Shown here: positions 18,558-26,547 of the stretch, in pieces
How positions within the stretch are numbered: the first letter of the stretch is position 1
Layout: every line of letters begins with the position of its first letter
Source: Streptomyces antibioticus
GTDB lineage: Bacteria > Actinomycetota > Actinomycetes > Streptomycetales > Streptomycetaceae
NCBI RefSeq assembly: GCF_001514065.1
Contig: NZ_KQ948425.1
Coordinates: 562,519 to 626,518 of the forward strand
Length of the DNA: 64,000 nucleotides
Direction of reading: 5' to 3'
Position numbers and translations under genes: made by a program
Notes under the pieces: model-generated
The model's database searches: none
What the model saw: the letters and a program-made list of their open reading frames with translations, nothing else
What the model was told of the DNA's origin: nothing

Positions 18558-19456
18558 TGACCGACACGGAGATCGAGATCACCGCGGACCTGGTCCGCGA
18601 CCTGCTGCGGGAGCAGCATCCGGACCTCGCGGGGCTGGCCGTCCGTGAGGTGGCGGGCGGCTGGGGGAACCAGATGTGGCGCCTCGGGGACGAGTTGGCC
18701 GTACGCATGCAGCGCATGGACCCCACCCCGGAGCTCCAGCTCAAGGAGCGGCGGTGGCTGCCCGTGCTGGCCCCGCGCCTGCCGCTGCCGGTGCCGACTC
18801 CGGTGCGGTTCGGTGAACCCTCCGCGCGCTTCCCGAAGCACTGGACCGTCATGACGTGGGTTCCCGGTGAGCCGCTGGACCTCGGCTCGATCAGCCGTGG
18901 CGCCCATGCGGCCGACACCCTGGCGGCCTTCCTGCGGGCGCTTCATGTGGCGGCGCCGGCCGATGCGCCGGTCGCCAGGGACCGCGGCGCCCATCCCAGG
19001 GACTGCACGGACGGGTTCGAGAACTTCCTCCAGGCCGTTGCTCCCGAGGACGACCTCGCCGCCCACGTCCGGGCCGTCTGGGACGAGGCCGTCACGGCTG
19101 CCGCGTGGGAGGGTCCGGCCGTGTGGGTGCACGGCGACCTGCATCCGGCGAACGTCGTCGTCGCGGACGGAACGCTCTCGGGCGTCGTCGACTTCGGTGA
19201 CATGTTCGCCGGCGATCCGGCGTGGGATCTCGCCGCCGCCTGGGTGCTGCTGCCCGCGGGCGCGGCTTCACGGTTCTTCGACGTGTACGCGCGGGCCGAC
19301 GACGCCGCGATACGGCGCGCCCGCGGACTGGCCGCGATGAAGTGCCTGTTCCTGATGCTGATGGGACAGAACGGGGACCGGGGTCTTCCCGGCGGCAAGC
19401 CGCACTGGGGGCCTGTGGGCCGGGCGGCGCTTGATCGCGTTCTGAAGGGTGTCTGA
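18557..19456 (+). CDS. Aminoglycoside phosphotransferase (APH)-family kinase
   Basis: 299 aa. The protein-kinase-like APH fold is shown by a glycine-rich start GGWGNQMWRL, the catalytic loop VHGDLHPANVVV (Asp acting as base) and the metal-binding DFGD motif. The DPAWDLAAAWVLLP segment is typical of APH/choline-kinase relatives. The substrate could be an antibiotic or a housekeeping alcohol. The ATG at 18557 is preferred over an upstream ATG because it follows a leaderless-type promoter. It converges on rpmJ with a strong terminator between. Confidence 0.87.
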   Translation: MTDTEIEITADLVRDLLREQHPDLAGLAVREVAGGWGNQMWRLGDELAVRMQRMDPTPELQLKERRWLPVLAPRLPLPVPTPVRFGEPSARFPKHWTVMTWVPGEPLDLGSISRGAHAADTLAAFLRALHVAAPADAPVARDRGAHPRDCTDGFENFLQAVAPEDDLAAHVRAVWDEAVTAAAWEGPAVWVHGDLHPANVVVADGTLSGVVDFGDMFAGDPAWDLAAAWVLLPAGAASRFFDVYARADDAAIRRARGLAAMKCLFLMLMGQNGDRGLPGGKPHWGPVGRAALDRVLKGV

Positions 19457-19495
19457 GCGGGCTTCTCGGATCGCGTCCCGGGACAGGAAACGGCA

Positions 19496-19527
19496 CAGCC
19501 CGGCACCGCTGGTGCGGTGCCGGGCTG
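19496..19527. terminator. Strong bidirectional hairpin terminator
   Basis: CAGCCCGGCACCG (19496-19508) pairs perfectly with CGGTGCCGGGCTG (19515-19527) around a CTGGTG loop: 13 bp, almost all G:C. It lies between the convergent kinase and rpmJ genes. Confidence 0.85.
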
Positions 19528-19550
19528 CTGTGAAGCGGAGGGCCGAGGCG

Positions 19551-19673
19551 TCAGCCCTGGCGGGCCTTGAAGCGGGGGTCCTTCTTGTTGATCACGAAGG
19601 TCACCCCGCGGCGGCGCACCACCTGGGCGCCGGGCTTGGCCTTCAGGGAGCGAAGGGAATTACGCACCTTCAC
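19551..19673 (-). CDS. rpmJ: Ribosomal protein L36, cysteine-free paralogue
   Basis: 40 aa with a GTG start at 19673, preceded by GGAAGGAG. It translates to [17 protein letters not shown] followed by [23 protein letters not shown]. Zinc-binding L36 carries a Cys-Cys-Cys-His ribbon; this copy has no cysteine, so it is the zinc-independent form that replaces L36 when zinc is short. It is the third gene of an L33-L31-L36 operon. Confidence 0.93.
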   Translation of the reverse strand: MKVRNSLRSLKAKPGAQVVRRRGVTFVINKKDPRFKARQG

Positions 19674-19712
19674 AGCGGTCTCCTTCCAGTGGGCGGGAGG
19701 GCTCGGGCGCCG

Positions 19713-19973
19713 TCAGTGACGGGCGGGAGCCGTACGGCCGTAGCGCCGCTCGAAGCGCTCCACGCGGCCCGCGGTGTCCACGACCCGCGAGGTGCCGGTG
19801 TAGAACGGGTGGCTGGCGGACGAGATGTCCACGTCGACGACCGGGTACAGGTTGCCGTCCTCCCACTCGACGGTGCCCTGCGCGTCGAGCGTGGAGTGGG
19901 TGAGCAGTCGGAAGTCCGCCGCGCGGTCGCGGAAGACGACGGGGCGGGAGACGGGGTGGATGCCGGGCCTCAT
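19713..19973 (-). CDS. rpmE2: Ribosomal protein L31 type B
   Basis: 86 aa. It starts [21 protein letters not shown] and contains [10 protein letters not shown], the type-B signature. It lacks the CxxC zinc motif of type-A L31. In Streptomyces and Bacillus such copies are made under zinc limitation so that zinc-containing L31 can be released. It lies between rpmG and rpmJ on one transcript. Confidence 0.95.
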   Translation of the reverse strand: MRPGIHPVSRPVVFRDRAADFRLLTHSTLDAQGTVEWEDGNLYPVVDVDISSASHPFYTGTSRVVDTAGRVERFERRYGRTAPARH

Positions 19974-20019
19974 GGGTGGTGCCTCCTCGGTGTGCCTCGG
20001 CCGGTGGCCGAGGCGGTGG

Positions 20020-20184
20020 TCATCGTTCTTCGCGGAACAGCAGGTGCCGGCCGGCCACCGGGTCGTACTTGCGCAGGACGAGCCGGTCGGGGTCGTTGAG
20101 ACGGCTCTTGCGGGTCACGTAGGTCACTCCGGTACCGGCTGTCGACCTGAGCTTGACCACGGGCCGCGCGGTGCTGCGTGCCAT
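20020..20184 (-). CDS. rpmG: Ribosomal protein L33, cysteine-free paralogue
   Basis: 54 aa, with the ATG at 20184 behind AAGGAGAACC. The product begins [19 protein letters not shown] and contains [21 protein letters not shown]. No cysteine is present, so the four zinc ligands of normal L33 are missing. It is the first gene of the zinc-independent ribosomal protein operon. The upstream 110 bp do not contain a Zur palindrome that I can recognise (consensus-like TGAAAATnATTTTCA); only CCGAG-N8-CTCGG at 20202-20219 stands out. Confidence 0.93.
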   Translation of the reverse strand: MARSTARPVVKLRSTAGTGVTYVTRKSRLNDPDRLVLRKYDPVAGRHLLFREER

Positions 20185-20298
20185 GAGGTTCTCCTTCCAC
20201 CATCACCGAGCCGATTGACTCGGTCATGTCATGCAGTGTCTGTAACGCGGCCCCCCGGCCGTTCATTCCCGGGTCGGCCGCGCCGGACCGCCGTACCG

Positions 20299-21384
20299 TT
20301 ACGCCCGGCGCGGCACCTGCGGCGACTGCGCGGCCGCGGCCTCCGCCTTGGCGTCGCTCACCGCCGCGGCGGCCTGTTTCTCGGCCTCGTCGGCGGCCGC
20401 GGCGGCGTCGAGCAGCAGCGAAGAACCCGCCTCCAGCTCTGGGCTGCGGGCCTCGTCCGGTGCCCCCTCGGCACCGGCGGAAGGTTCCGCGGGGGGAGCG
20501 GGCGCCGTCGACGCCCCGTCGTCTCCGAAGGCGCGGGTGACGGTCCGCACCGCCTCGGTCAGCTCCCCCGGGATCACCCAGAACGTGTTGTTGTCGCTGC
20601 TCGCCAGGTGCGGCAGCGTCTCCAGGTACTTGTAGGCCAGGACCTTGGGGTCGGCGTTGTTGCGGTGCACGGCCTGGAAGACCAGCTCCACCGCCTTCGC
20701 CTCGCCGTCCGCCCGCAGGATCATGGCCTGCTGGGCACCCTGTGCCTCCAGGATGTCCTTCTGTTTCGTGCCCTCCGCCGTGAGGATCTTGGCCTGCCGC
20801 TCCCCTTCGGCGTGCAGGATGGCCGCGCGCTTGTCCCGCTCGGCCCGCATCTGCTTCTCCATCGCCTCCTTGATGGTGTGCGGAGGGTCGATGGCCTTGA
20901 TCTCCACGCGGTTGACGCGGATGCCCCACTTGCCGGTGGCGTCGTCGAGGACGGCCCGCAGCCGGGAGTTGATCTCCTCGCGCGAGGTGAGCGTCTCCTC
21001 CAGGTCCATGCTGCCGATGACGTTCCGCAGCGTGGTCACGGTGAGCTGGTCGATCGCCTGCAGGTAGTCGGCGACCTCGTAGGCCGCCGCCCGCGGATCC
21101 GTGATCTGGTAGTAGAGCACGGTGTCGATGTTCACCACGAGGTTGTCCTCGGTGATGACCGGCCGCGGGTCGGACGAATAGACCTGTTCCCGCACGTCGA
21201 GCTTGGTGTTGATGCGGTCCGCCATCGGCACCACCAGGTTCAGACCGGGTTGCAGCGTGCGCCGGTACCGGCCGAACCGCTCGACGTTGTAGCGGCGCGC
21301 CTGCGGCACGATCCGCACCGAGGAGGCGACGAGGAACACCATGACGATGGCCGCCACGACGATGCTGATGACAACTGGTTCCAC
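20299..21384 (-). CDS. SPFH-domain membrane protease-associated protein (paraslipin/stomatin type)
   Basis: 361 aa. One N-terminal membrane helix (about residues 4-22) is followed by an SPFH/band-7 domain (VRIVPQARRYNVERFGRYRRTL onward to about 190). A long helical coiled-coil comes next (MEKQMRAERDKRAAILHAEGERQAKILTAEGTKQK), then a low-complexity Ala/Glu-rich tail. SPFH proteins form oligomeric membrane scaffolds. It is the downstream partner of an NfeD gene 50 bp upstream on the same strand, the usual pairing. Confidence 0.9.
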   Translation of the reverse strand: MEPVVISIVVAAIVMVFLVASSVRIVPQARRYNVERFGRYRRTLQPGLNLVVPMADRINTKLDVREQVYSSDPRPVITEDNLVVNIDTVLYYQITDPRAAAYEVADYLQAIDQLTVTTLRNVIGSMDLEETLTSREEINSRLRAVLDDATGKWGIRVNRVEIKAIDPPHTIKEAMEKQMRAERDKRAAILHAEGERQAKILTAEGTKQKDILEAQGAQQAMILRADGEAKAVELVFQAVHRNNADPKVLAYKYLETLPHLASSDNNTFWVIPGELTEAVRTVTRAFGDDGASTAPAPPAEPSAGAEGAPDEARSPELEAGSSLLLDAAAAADEAEKQAAAAVSDAKAEAAAAQSPQVPRRA

Positions 21385-21395
21385 AGTGCCTCCAT

Positions 21396-21431
21396 AGCTC
21401 TGCGTTCAGCCGCAGCTCTGCGTTCAGCCGC
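21396..21431. repeat. 18-bp tandem duplication between nfeD and SPFH genes
   Basis: AGCTCTGCGTTCAGCCGC occurs at 21396-21413 and again at 21414-21431 without mismatch. It fills most of the nfeD-SPFH gap and ends at the base before the nfeD stop codon. It looks like a recent slippage event. Confidence 0.9.
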
Positions 21432-21869
21432 TCAGGGAAGAAGCTCGCGAGGGTAGACGACAGCTGTGGCGCCCTGGATCTCCATGACGTCGACCAGGGC
21501 CCCCACCGGGATCACATGACTCTCGTCGAGGGCCCGCGCGGTCCATTCCTCGCCGCCGAGTTTGACCAGGCCACGGGTGGCGGTGACCTCCTGCACGACC
21601 TCGGCGCGTCTGCCGATCAGCGCGTCGGTGCCGTCACGCATCACCGGCGGCTGCGCCATGTACCGCAGGGCGGCGGGGCGGGCCAGGAGCAGACCCGCCG
21701 CCGCCGTGGCGCCGAGCGCCACGAGCTGTCCGAGGGTCCCGACGCCCACCCCGGCGACCACCGCGGCGACCAGCGCCGCGCCCGCGAACAGCCCCAGAAC
21801 CAGTGTCAGGGTGAAGATCTCCGCGACGCCCAGCGCCGCGGCAAGGAGCAGCCACACGAACCATGGCAT
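21432..21869 (-). CDS. NfeD-family membrane protein
   Basis: 145 aa. Three to four hydrophobic segments cover about residues 3-70 (WFVWLLLAAALGVAEIFTLTLVLGLFAGAAL). A C-terminal OB-fold domain follows (LIGRRAEVVQEVTATRGLVKLGGEEWTAR ... VDVMEIQGATAVVYP). This short NfeD type lacks the ClpP-like protease domain. It probably forms a membrane complex with the downstream SPFH protein and may affect membrane order or quality control. Confidence 0.9.
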   Translation of the reverse strand: MPWFVWLLLAAALGVAEIFTLTLVLGLFAGAALVAAVVAGVGVGTLGQLVALGATAAAGLLLARPAALRYMAQPPVMRDGTDALIGRRAEVVQEVTATRGLVKLGGEEWTARALDESHVIPVGALVDVMEIQGATAVVYPRELLP

Positions 21870-22189
21870 CCCATCGCCCTCCTTCGAAGGCCTCCTCCAC
21901 CAAGCTACCGGTATTCATTCGCAGTGCATCGGGCTTCAGCCCGGTGGTGAGGCGAATCGCAGGTTCGCGACGCGGAGCGTCGCGGTGTCCTGCCCTGCGG
22001 AGCAGGGTGGTGCGGCCTGCGTGGTGCAGCTGCGGAGCATCCTGCCCACTTCTCTCCCGGCCCGCACCGCCCGCACCCAGTGATCTTTGGTGGGTGCGGG
22101 ATGTCGAACTTGGGCATGAGCGCCAAACGGGCGGACGATTGTGATCGGCTCCGATCTTCTGCGATGGTGTCCCGGGATGCGTACCTGAA
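21870..22189. other. 320-bp gene-free, hairpin-rich region upstream of tnpB
   Basis: No gene is supported here. It contains a CGGGCT-TC-AGCCCG hairpin (21930-21943), the CGCGACGC-GGA-GCGTCGCG hairpin (21966-21984), the CCCTGC-GGA-GCAGGG hairpin (21993-22007), and GCACCCA/TGGGTGC further on. The first is the type of subterminal hairpin seen at IS200/IS605-like ends, so this is probably the left end of the tnpB element. Confidence 0.6.
21966..22007. repeat. Two adjacent hairpins with GGA loops
   Basis: Stem 1 is 8 bp (21966-21973 with 21977-21984) and stem 2 is 6 bp (21993-21998 with 22002-22007). Both close on the trinucleotide GGA. A related TGCGGAGCA occurs again near 22031-22039 with a weaker stem. 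Confidence 0.75.
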
Positions 22190-23409
22190 GTGATGTTCAT
22201 GCAGCTCCGGTACGCGTTCAGGCTTTACCCGGATGCCAGTCAGCGCACCGCGCTGGCGAGGGCGTTCGGGTGCGCCCGGGTGGTGTTCAACGACGCGGTC
22301 CGCGCCCGTGAAGACGCCCGCAGGGACGGGCAGCCGTTCCCGACACCAGGTCAGCTGTCCCGGGAGCTGATCACCGAAGCGAAGCGGACGACGGAGCGGT
22401 CCTGGCTGGGTGAGGTCTCCGCGGTGGTGCTCCAGCAGTCCCTGCGGGACGCCGAGGCCGCCTACAAGAACTTCTTCGCCTCCCTCAACGGCACCCGGAA
22501 GGGTCCGAGACTGGGCCCGCCCCGGTTCAAGTCCCGTAAGGACGCCCGGCAGTCGATCCGGTTCACCGCCAACGCCCGCTGGAGCATCACCGGCGCCGGC
22601 CGCCTGAGCCTGCCGAAGATCGGTCAGGTGAAGGTGAAATGGTCCCGCACCCTGCCCGCCACCCCCACCTCCGTCACCGTCGTCAACGATGCCGCGGGCA
22701 GATTCTTCGCGTCCTTCGTCATCGACACCGACCCCGCCCGGATGCCGGAGACTGACCGACCATCGGCATCGACCTCGGCCTCACGCACTTCGCCGTCCTC
22801 TCCGACGGCACGAAGATCGACTCCCCGCGCTTTTTGCGGCGTGCGGAGAAGAAACTGAGAAAGGCCCAAAGGGAGCTGTCCCGCAAGCAGAAGGGATCCA
22901 ACAACCGGGCCAAGGCCCGCCTGAAAGTCGCCCGCGCCCACGCCAAGGTGGCTGACGCGCGCCGTGAGTTCCACCACCAGCTCTCCACACAGTTGATCTC
23001 CGAGAGCCAAGGGATCGCCGTGGAGGACCTGTCAGTGGCGGGACTCGCGCGCACGAAGCTGGCCAAGTCCGTGCACGACGCCGGATGGGCCCAGTTCCTC
23101 AGCATGCTGGAGTACAAAGCCCAGCGGTACGGCCGCACCCTGGTCAAGATCGGCCGCTTCGAGCCGACCTCCCAGACCTGCTCCACCTGCGGCGTCAAAG
23201 ACGGGCCCAAACCCCTCAGCATCCGTGAATGGACCTGTAGCGCCTGCGGCACGGTCCACGACCGGGACACCAACGCCGCACTCAACGTGAAGACGGCCGC
23301 CGGACTGGCGGTATCGGCCTGCGGAGCGCCGGTAAGACCAGGAGCAATCCCGGCACAGCGCGAAGAAACAGGAAGCCACGGATTCCCGACCGGAAACCGT
23401 GCCGCGTAG
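22190..23409 (+). pseudogene. tnpB: tnpB (RNA-guided nuclease family), frameshifted
   Basis: The first frame (start GTG 22190 or ATG 22193/22199) gives the TnpB N-terminus: LRYAFRLYPDASQRTAL, LPKIGQVKVKW and a FFASFVIDTD segment. Near 22757-22762 the family sequence jumps by one base into the frame reading IGIDLGLTHFAVLSDG, which carries the first RuvC Asp. That frame then shows VEDLSVAG (Glu), a zinc finger CSTCG...CSACG, and HDRDTNAALN (third acidic residue). Loss of one nucleotide explains the break. Neither half alone would be an active nuclease. The 3' end overlaps the right-end hairpin, where guide RNA of such elements is normally encoded. Confidence 0.88.
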
Positions 23410-23457
23410 CGGCACAGCAACCGGCAGGGAAGGCCTGAATCCACGTCCTCCAGGACG
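23399..23457 (+). repeat. Right-end hairpins of the tnpB element
   Basis: GTGCCGC-GTA-GCGGCAC at 23399-23415 overlaps the tnpB stop codon. CGTCCT-CC-AGGACG follows at 23444-23457. Together they resemble the structured 3' end that forms the scaffold of TnpB guide RNAs. Confidence 0.6.
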
Positions 23458-23532
23458 AGGAGCATGTCAACTCCCACCCCAACGGACAGGACCAGCACGG
23501 CGGCAGCGCTTGTCGAAGCGAGGTGGGACGGG

Positions 23533-24366
23533 TCAGCGCAGCCCGGCGAAAAGGTCGCTCTCCGGTACGGCCGCCCCGGTGGTGTCCCGGACGCGGACGA
23601 AGGTCTCCATGCCCATCAGCTCGCCGAACCTCTCCTTACCCATCTTGAGGAAGAAGATGTTCTCGCCCTGGCTGGCGTGCGCGGCCAGGGAGTCGAATTT
23701 CTGGTCACTGAACCCGGTCGTGTCCACCCACGTGGTGATCTCCTCGTCGGGGAGACCGATCCGGGCGAGAGCGGCGGCTTCTTCGGCGTTCGGTGCCGGC
23801 AGGTTCGGATCGAACTCGCGCATGAGCTCGCTGAACCGCCGCATCATCGAGTGCGGCGCCGTCGTCCAGTACACCTTCGGTGTCAGCTCGGTCATCTCCA
23901 GCGCCGCCATCGTGATGCGGTGGGCCTGGATGTGGTCGGGGTGACCGTAGAAACCGTTCTCGTCATAGGTGACGACCACATCAGGCCGGTAATGGCGCAT
24001 GAGCTCCGCGAGCCGGGCCGCGCCGTCCTCGACCGGGGTCTGCCAGAAGGATCCGGGGGTGTCGTTGCTCGGCCAGCCCATCATTCCGGAGTCGGCGTAG
24101 TCCAGCAGCTCCAGGTCGCTGACCTTGAGGACCTCGCAGCTCGCCTGAAGTTCCTGTCGCCGCATCTCGGCGACCGCCGCCGGATCGTGCCCGGGATCGC
24201 CCGGCTTCACGCCTCCCGGTCCGTCACCGCAACTGCCGTCGGTACAGGTGACGAGCACCGTGCGGATTCCTTCCGCCGCGTACCGCGCGAGGACTCCCCC
24301 GGTCCCGGTGGCCTCGTCGTCGGGGTGGGCGTGCACTGCCATGAGCGTCAAGGGCCGGTCGGTCAT
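23533..24366 (-). CDS. PIG-L family amidase/deacetylase (Mca/MshB-like)
   Basis: 277 aa. The zinc motif AVHAHPDDE is at about residues 10-18, and HPDH at about 141-144 supplies the other ligand. The length and the YDENGFYGHPDH block resemble mycothiol S-conjugate amidase and related deacetylases that act on GlcN-inositol conjugates. It may be a paralogue working on xenobiotic conjugates. A strong GGAGGCTCCTT site precedes the ATG at 24366. The gene ends close to the tnpB element but is intact. Confidence 0.87.
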   Translation of the reverse strand: MTDRPLTLMAVHAHPDDEATGTGGVLARYAAEGIRTVLVTCTDGSCGDGPGGVKPGDPGHDPAAVAEMRRQELQASCEVLKVSDLELLDYADSGMMGWPSNDTPGSFWQTPVEDGAARLAELMRHYRPDVVVTYDENGFYGHPDHIQAHRITMAALEMTELTPKVYWTTAPHSMMRRFSELMREFDPNLPAPNAEEAAALARIGLPDEEITTWVDTTGFSDQKFDSLAAHASQGENIFFLKMGKERFGELMGMETFVRVRDTTGAAVPESDLFAGLR

Positions 24367-24549
24367 GAAGGAGCCTCCTGGAGAAATGTGTGTGGATCAT
24401 CCAAGCAGTGCGGCGCCGGTGCCGCGGTCCTGGGGGCCGGAGCCCGGTGAAGCGGACGAGCCCGTCGTCTCCGCGTTCCCCGGCCGTTCGGCGCCGGTCC
24501 CCCCATCTGTGCAACCTTGCCGACCGGACCCGGTGTTCCCGGCGCGGCC

Positions 24550-25128
24550 TCAGGCGTGCAGGGTGGGCCGGTAGATCAGTTCCTGGATGTTCCCGTCGAG
24601 CGTGCGGCTGTCGAGCAGTTCGAGGTCGAAGTCGGCCGCGTCCCGGAAGACCGGCAGCCCACCGGTCCGGCCGGTGATCACGGGGAAGAGCGTGACCTGG
24701 ACACGGTCGACCAGGCCGGCGGCCATCAGCGCCCGGTTCAGCGCGATGCTGCCGTGCGAACGCAACGGCACCTCGGACTCCTCCTTGAGCCGGGCGACGA
24801 CCTCGGCGGCGTCGCCGCTCGCGACGGTCGCCCCCGGCCAGTCGAGAGGCGCCTCCAGGCTGTTCGACACCACCGTCGCGGGCAGGTCCATCATCCGGGC
24901 GACCCAGGGATCGCGCCCTGCCTTCTCGAAGACCGGGGTCAGTACCTGCGCGAACGTCCGATAGGTGTTCGCCCCCAGCACCATCCGCTGCTCGGCCTCG
25001 TACTGGGCGAGCCGGTGGTCGAGCAGTTCGGGGCCCTGCTTGCCCCAGTACCCGCCCCAGTCGCCACCGCTGGGGATGCCGTAGCCGTCGAGGGTGGAGA
25101 AGACGTCGAAGGTGTAGGTGGCGGTCAC
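24550..25128 (-). CDS. RibD C-terminal/DHFR-like reductase
   Basis: 192 aa from the GTG at 25128, which has GAGGAG 6 nt upstream; the frame extends further without family similarity. It starts VTATYTFDVFSTLDGYG and contains MVLGANTYRTF, HGSIALNRALMAAGLVDRVQVTLFPVITG and a closing YRPTL. This is the dihydrofolate-reductase-like fold of RibD-C proteins, which bind NADPH. Substrate unknown; many genomes carry several copies. Confidence 0.88.
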   Translation of the reverse strand: MTATYTFDVFSTLDGYGIPSGGDWGGYWGKQGPELLDHRLAQYEAEQRMVLGANTYRTFAQVLTPVFEKAGRDPWVARMMDLPATVVSNSLEAPLDWPGATVASGDAAEVVARLKEESEVPLRSHGSIALNRALMAAGLVDRVQVTLFPVITGRTGGLPVFRDAADFDLELLDSRTLDGNIQELIYRPTLHA

Positions 25129-25268
25129 GATGCTCTCCTCGGATGTGGTGGAGCGGATACCTGAATGCAGACGGGACGCCACGGCAGAACTCATCGCTGC
25201 GGGGCCGGGCGGAAGCGAGGGGCCTGGGAGCCCGACGCTCGACCCTCACGGGCTCCATAGTCGGTGCC

Positions 25269-25340
25269 GTGGACGATCACCGGACCGTGGGACACGTGGC
25301 CGAGCCGGCCGGCGTGCGTGTGCGGACGCTGTACCACTGA
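25269..25340 (+). pseudogene. MerR-family regulator, N-terminal stub
   Basis: A GTG at 25269 opens a frame reading DDHRTVGHVAEPAGVRVRTLYH before TGA. This matches the first helices of MerR proteins (TVGxVAxxAGVSVRTLHHYDE), ending exactly where the family continues with YDE. The rest of the gene is gone. It is divergent from the RibD-like reductase gene, so it may once have regulated it. Confidence 0.6.
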
Positions 25341-25786
25341 TCGCCTCCTACCACGACCCGGCCAGCGGCGAGCAGGTCACCGTCACGAACGACGGTGAGT
25401 GCGGCGAGATGATCACCGCGGCGTGGCAGGGCCGAGAGATCGGCATCAGCCACCCTCGGGGCCGACCTCACGCCTACCGGTTCTGCAACGTCCCCGAAGA
25501 GCCGAGCCGTGGGCTGGGACGGCCGACGTTCACCTCTTCCTGGTGTATGTCGGGCTGGTGGTTCTCGCCTCGGTCGGCCGGCGATGGCCATGGGCGCTGA
25601 TCGGTTTTCGGCGGCCCCTGGGCGGTCTACGCCGCCGCACACCTGCCCGCGACGATCCGCGCCTGGAACGACCACGTCGCCCGGACAGCCGCGACGGAGA
25701 CCGCCCGGGGAAGCATCGTCGCGGTCCTCCAGGACGTCAGCGTCGACCAGGACCGGCAACACGGTGACCGGCACGACCACCTGAGG
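25341..25786 (+). pseudogene. Decayed coding-like sequence, unidentified
   Basis: The frame contains VTVTNDGECGEMITAAWQGREI and, after an in-frame TGA at 25598, HLPATIRAWNDHVARTAATE. Third codon positions are G/C rich as in real Streptomyces genes. No start codon with a ribosome site and no known domain were found. It may be the fused remains of two genes. Confidence 0.35.
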
Positions 25787-25803
25787 CTCCCGGCCCATGC
25801 GCG

Positions 25804-26370
25804 TCAACTCCCCCGGCGGAGGCGGCTTTCCAGCGTCCGTGGCAGTGGGTACGGGCGCTCCGCCGGGAGCAGCCGCTGGGCTCTGGCCGCGGCCCCGGTC
25901 CGGGTCAGTGCCGCGGCCTTGCGGACCTGGGCAGTGAGGTCCGTGAGGCCGACGATCCATTCGTCGGTGAAGGTGCGGATCAGATCGCGGCCGATGCCCA
26001 CCTGGATGCTGTAGTGGTTCAGTGCGGCTCCACGCAACGAGCGTTCCGGATCCCACTGGACATGGACGGCCGCCTGGGCCACGGCTGCCGGATCCGCGGT
26101 CGTGAGCACGGCCCGGGACAGTGCCTCCTCCCACCCCTGCCGGGTGATCCGTACGGCGAGAACGCGCTCTTGGCCAGGTTTGCGGGCCCAGTTGCTGCGG
26201 TGCATCAGCCAGCAGAGCGAGGGCTTGATCCAGGTCATACGGTGGAACGAGTACGGCGCGACGAAGCGGCCGGCGCGCAGCGCGGCGTCGGCTATGGCAG
26301 GTGCGTAGGCCTGGTAGACCACGATCGTGTCAGCGTCGTAGTCCGCACGGATCTGGAACTGGGGTGCCAT
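25804..26370 (-). CDS. DUF4291 protein
   Basis: 188 aa from the ATG at 26370; the upstream open stretch lacks similarity. It shows the DUF4291 signature: [66 protein letters not shown], and a middle [15 protein letters not shown]. The biochemical role of this widespread cytoplasmic family is not established as far as I know. It is divergent from a MarR gene, with the MarR operator in between. Confidence 0.9.
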   Translation of the reverse strand: MAPQFQIRADYDADTIVVYQAYAPAIADAALRAGRFVAPYSFHRMTWIKPSLCWLMHRSNWARKPGQERVLAVRITRQGWEEALSRAVLTTADPAAVAQAAVHVQWDPERSLRGAALNHYSIQVGIGRDLIRTFTDEWIVGLTDLTAQVRKAAALTRTGAAARAQRLLPAERPYPLPRTLESRLRRGS

Positions 26371-26473
26371 GCGGCGCACCCTGCCATCCGCTCGACCGGG
26401 ACAGCGAGACATTTTCGCGGCGCCGGCGTCGTCGTGCCTCCCGGAGTTCGCCCGGCCGCGTCGGCAGACGTCC

Positions 26474-26503
26474 TTGACCTCAAGTCGAGTTGAGCTCTTA
26501 CGG
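26474..26503 (+). promoter_or_regulatory. marR promoter with embedded operator
   Basis: TTGACC (26474-26479) and TTACGG (26498-26503) are 18 bp apart. The spacer holds CTCAA-GTCGAG-TTGAG (26479-26494), a palindrome of the type bound by MarR dimers. Binding here would directly block RNA polymerase and autoregulate marR. Confidence 0.7.
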
Positions 26504-26547
26504 TCGATTGCGTCGAACTGGCCCACCCAACGACAGAGGTCCCGGAC

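Larger units (their letters stand above)
21905..23470 (+). mobile_element. IS200/IS605-group tnpB-only element (approximate ends)
   Basis: It contains a single degraded tnpB and no tnpA. Hairpins lie on both sides: CGGGCT/AGCCCG at 21930-21943 on the left, and on the right GTGCCGC-GTA-GCGGCAC (23399-23415) plus CGTCCT-CC-AGGACG (23444-23457), followed by GAGGAGCATGTCAA. Such elements do not make target duplications, so the ends are only estimated from the hairpins. Confidence 0.65.
25129..25803. other. 675-bp stretch with no intact gene
   Basis: It contains a truncated MerR start (25269-25340), then coding-like sequence in another frame (about 25341-25786) with strong G/C third positions but no credible start and an internal stop at 25598-25600. 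I recognise no domain in the second part. The region looks like the remains of deleted genes. Confidence 0.6.

Noticed and set aside
20185-20298. Zur box before rpmG
   Set aside because: Only CCGAG-N8-CTCGG is found, which does not fit the AT-rich Zur consensus.
22750-22770. Programmed ribosomal frameshift in tnpB
   Set aside because: No slippery heptamer or following pseudoknot is visible, and tnpB is not known to need one; a single-base loss is simpler.
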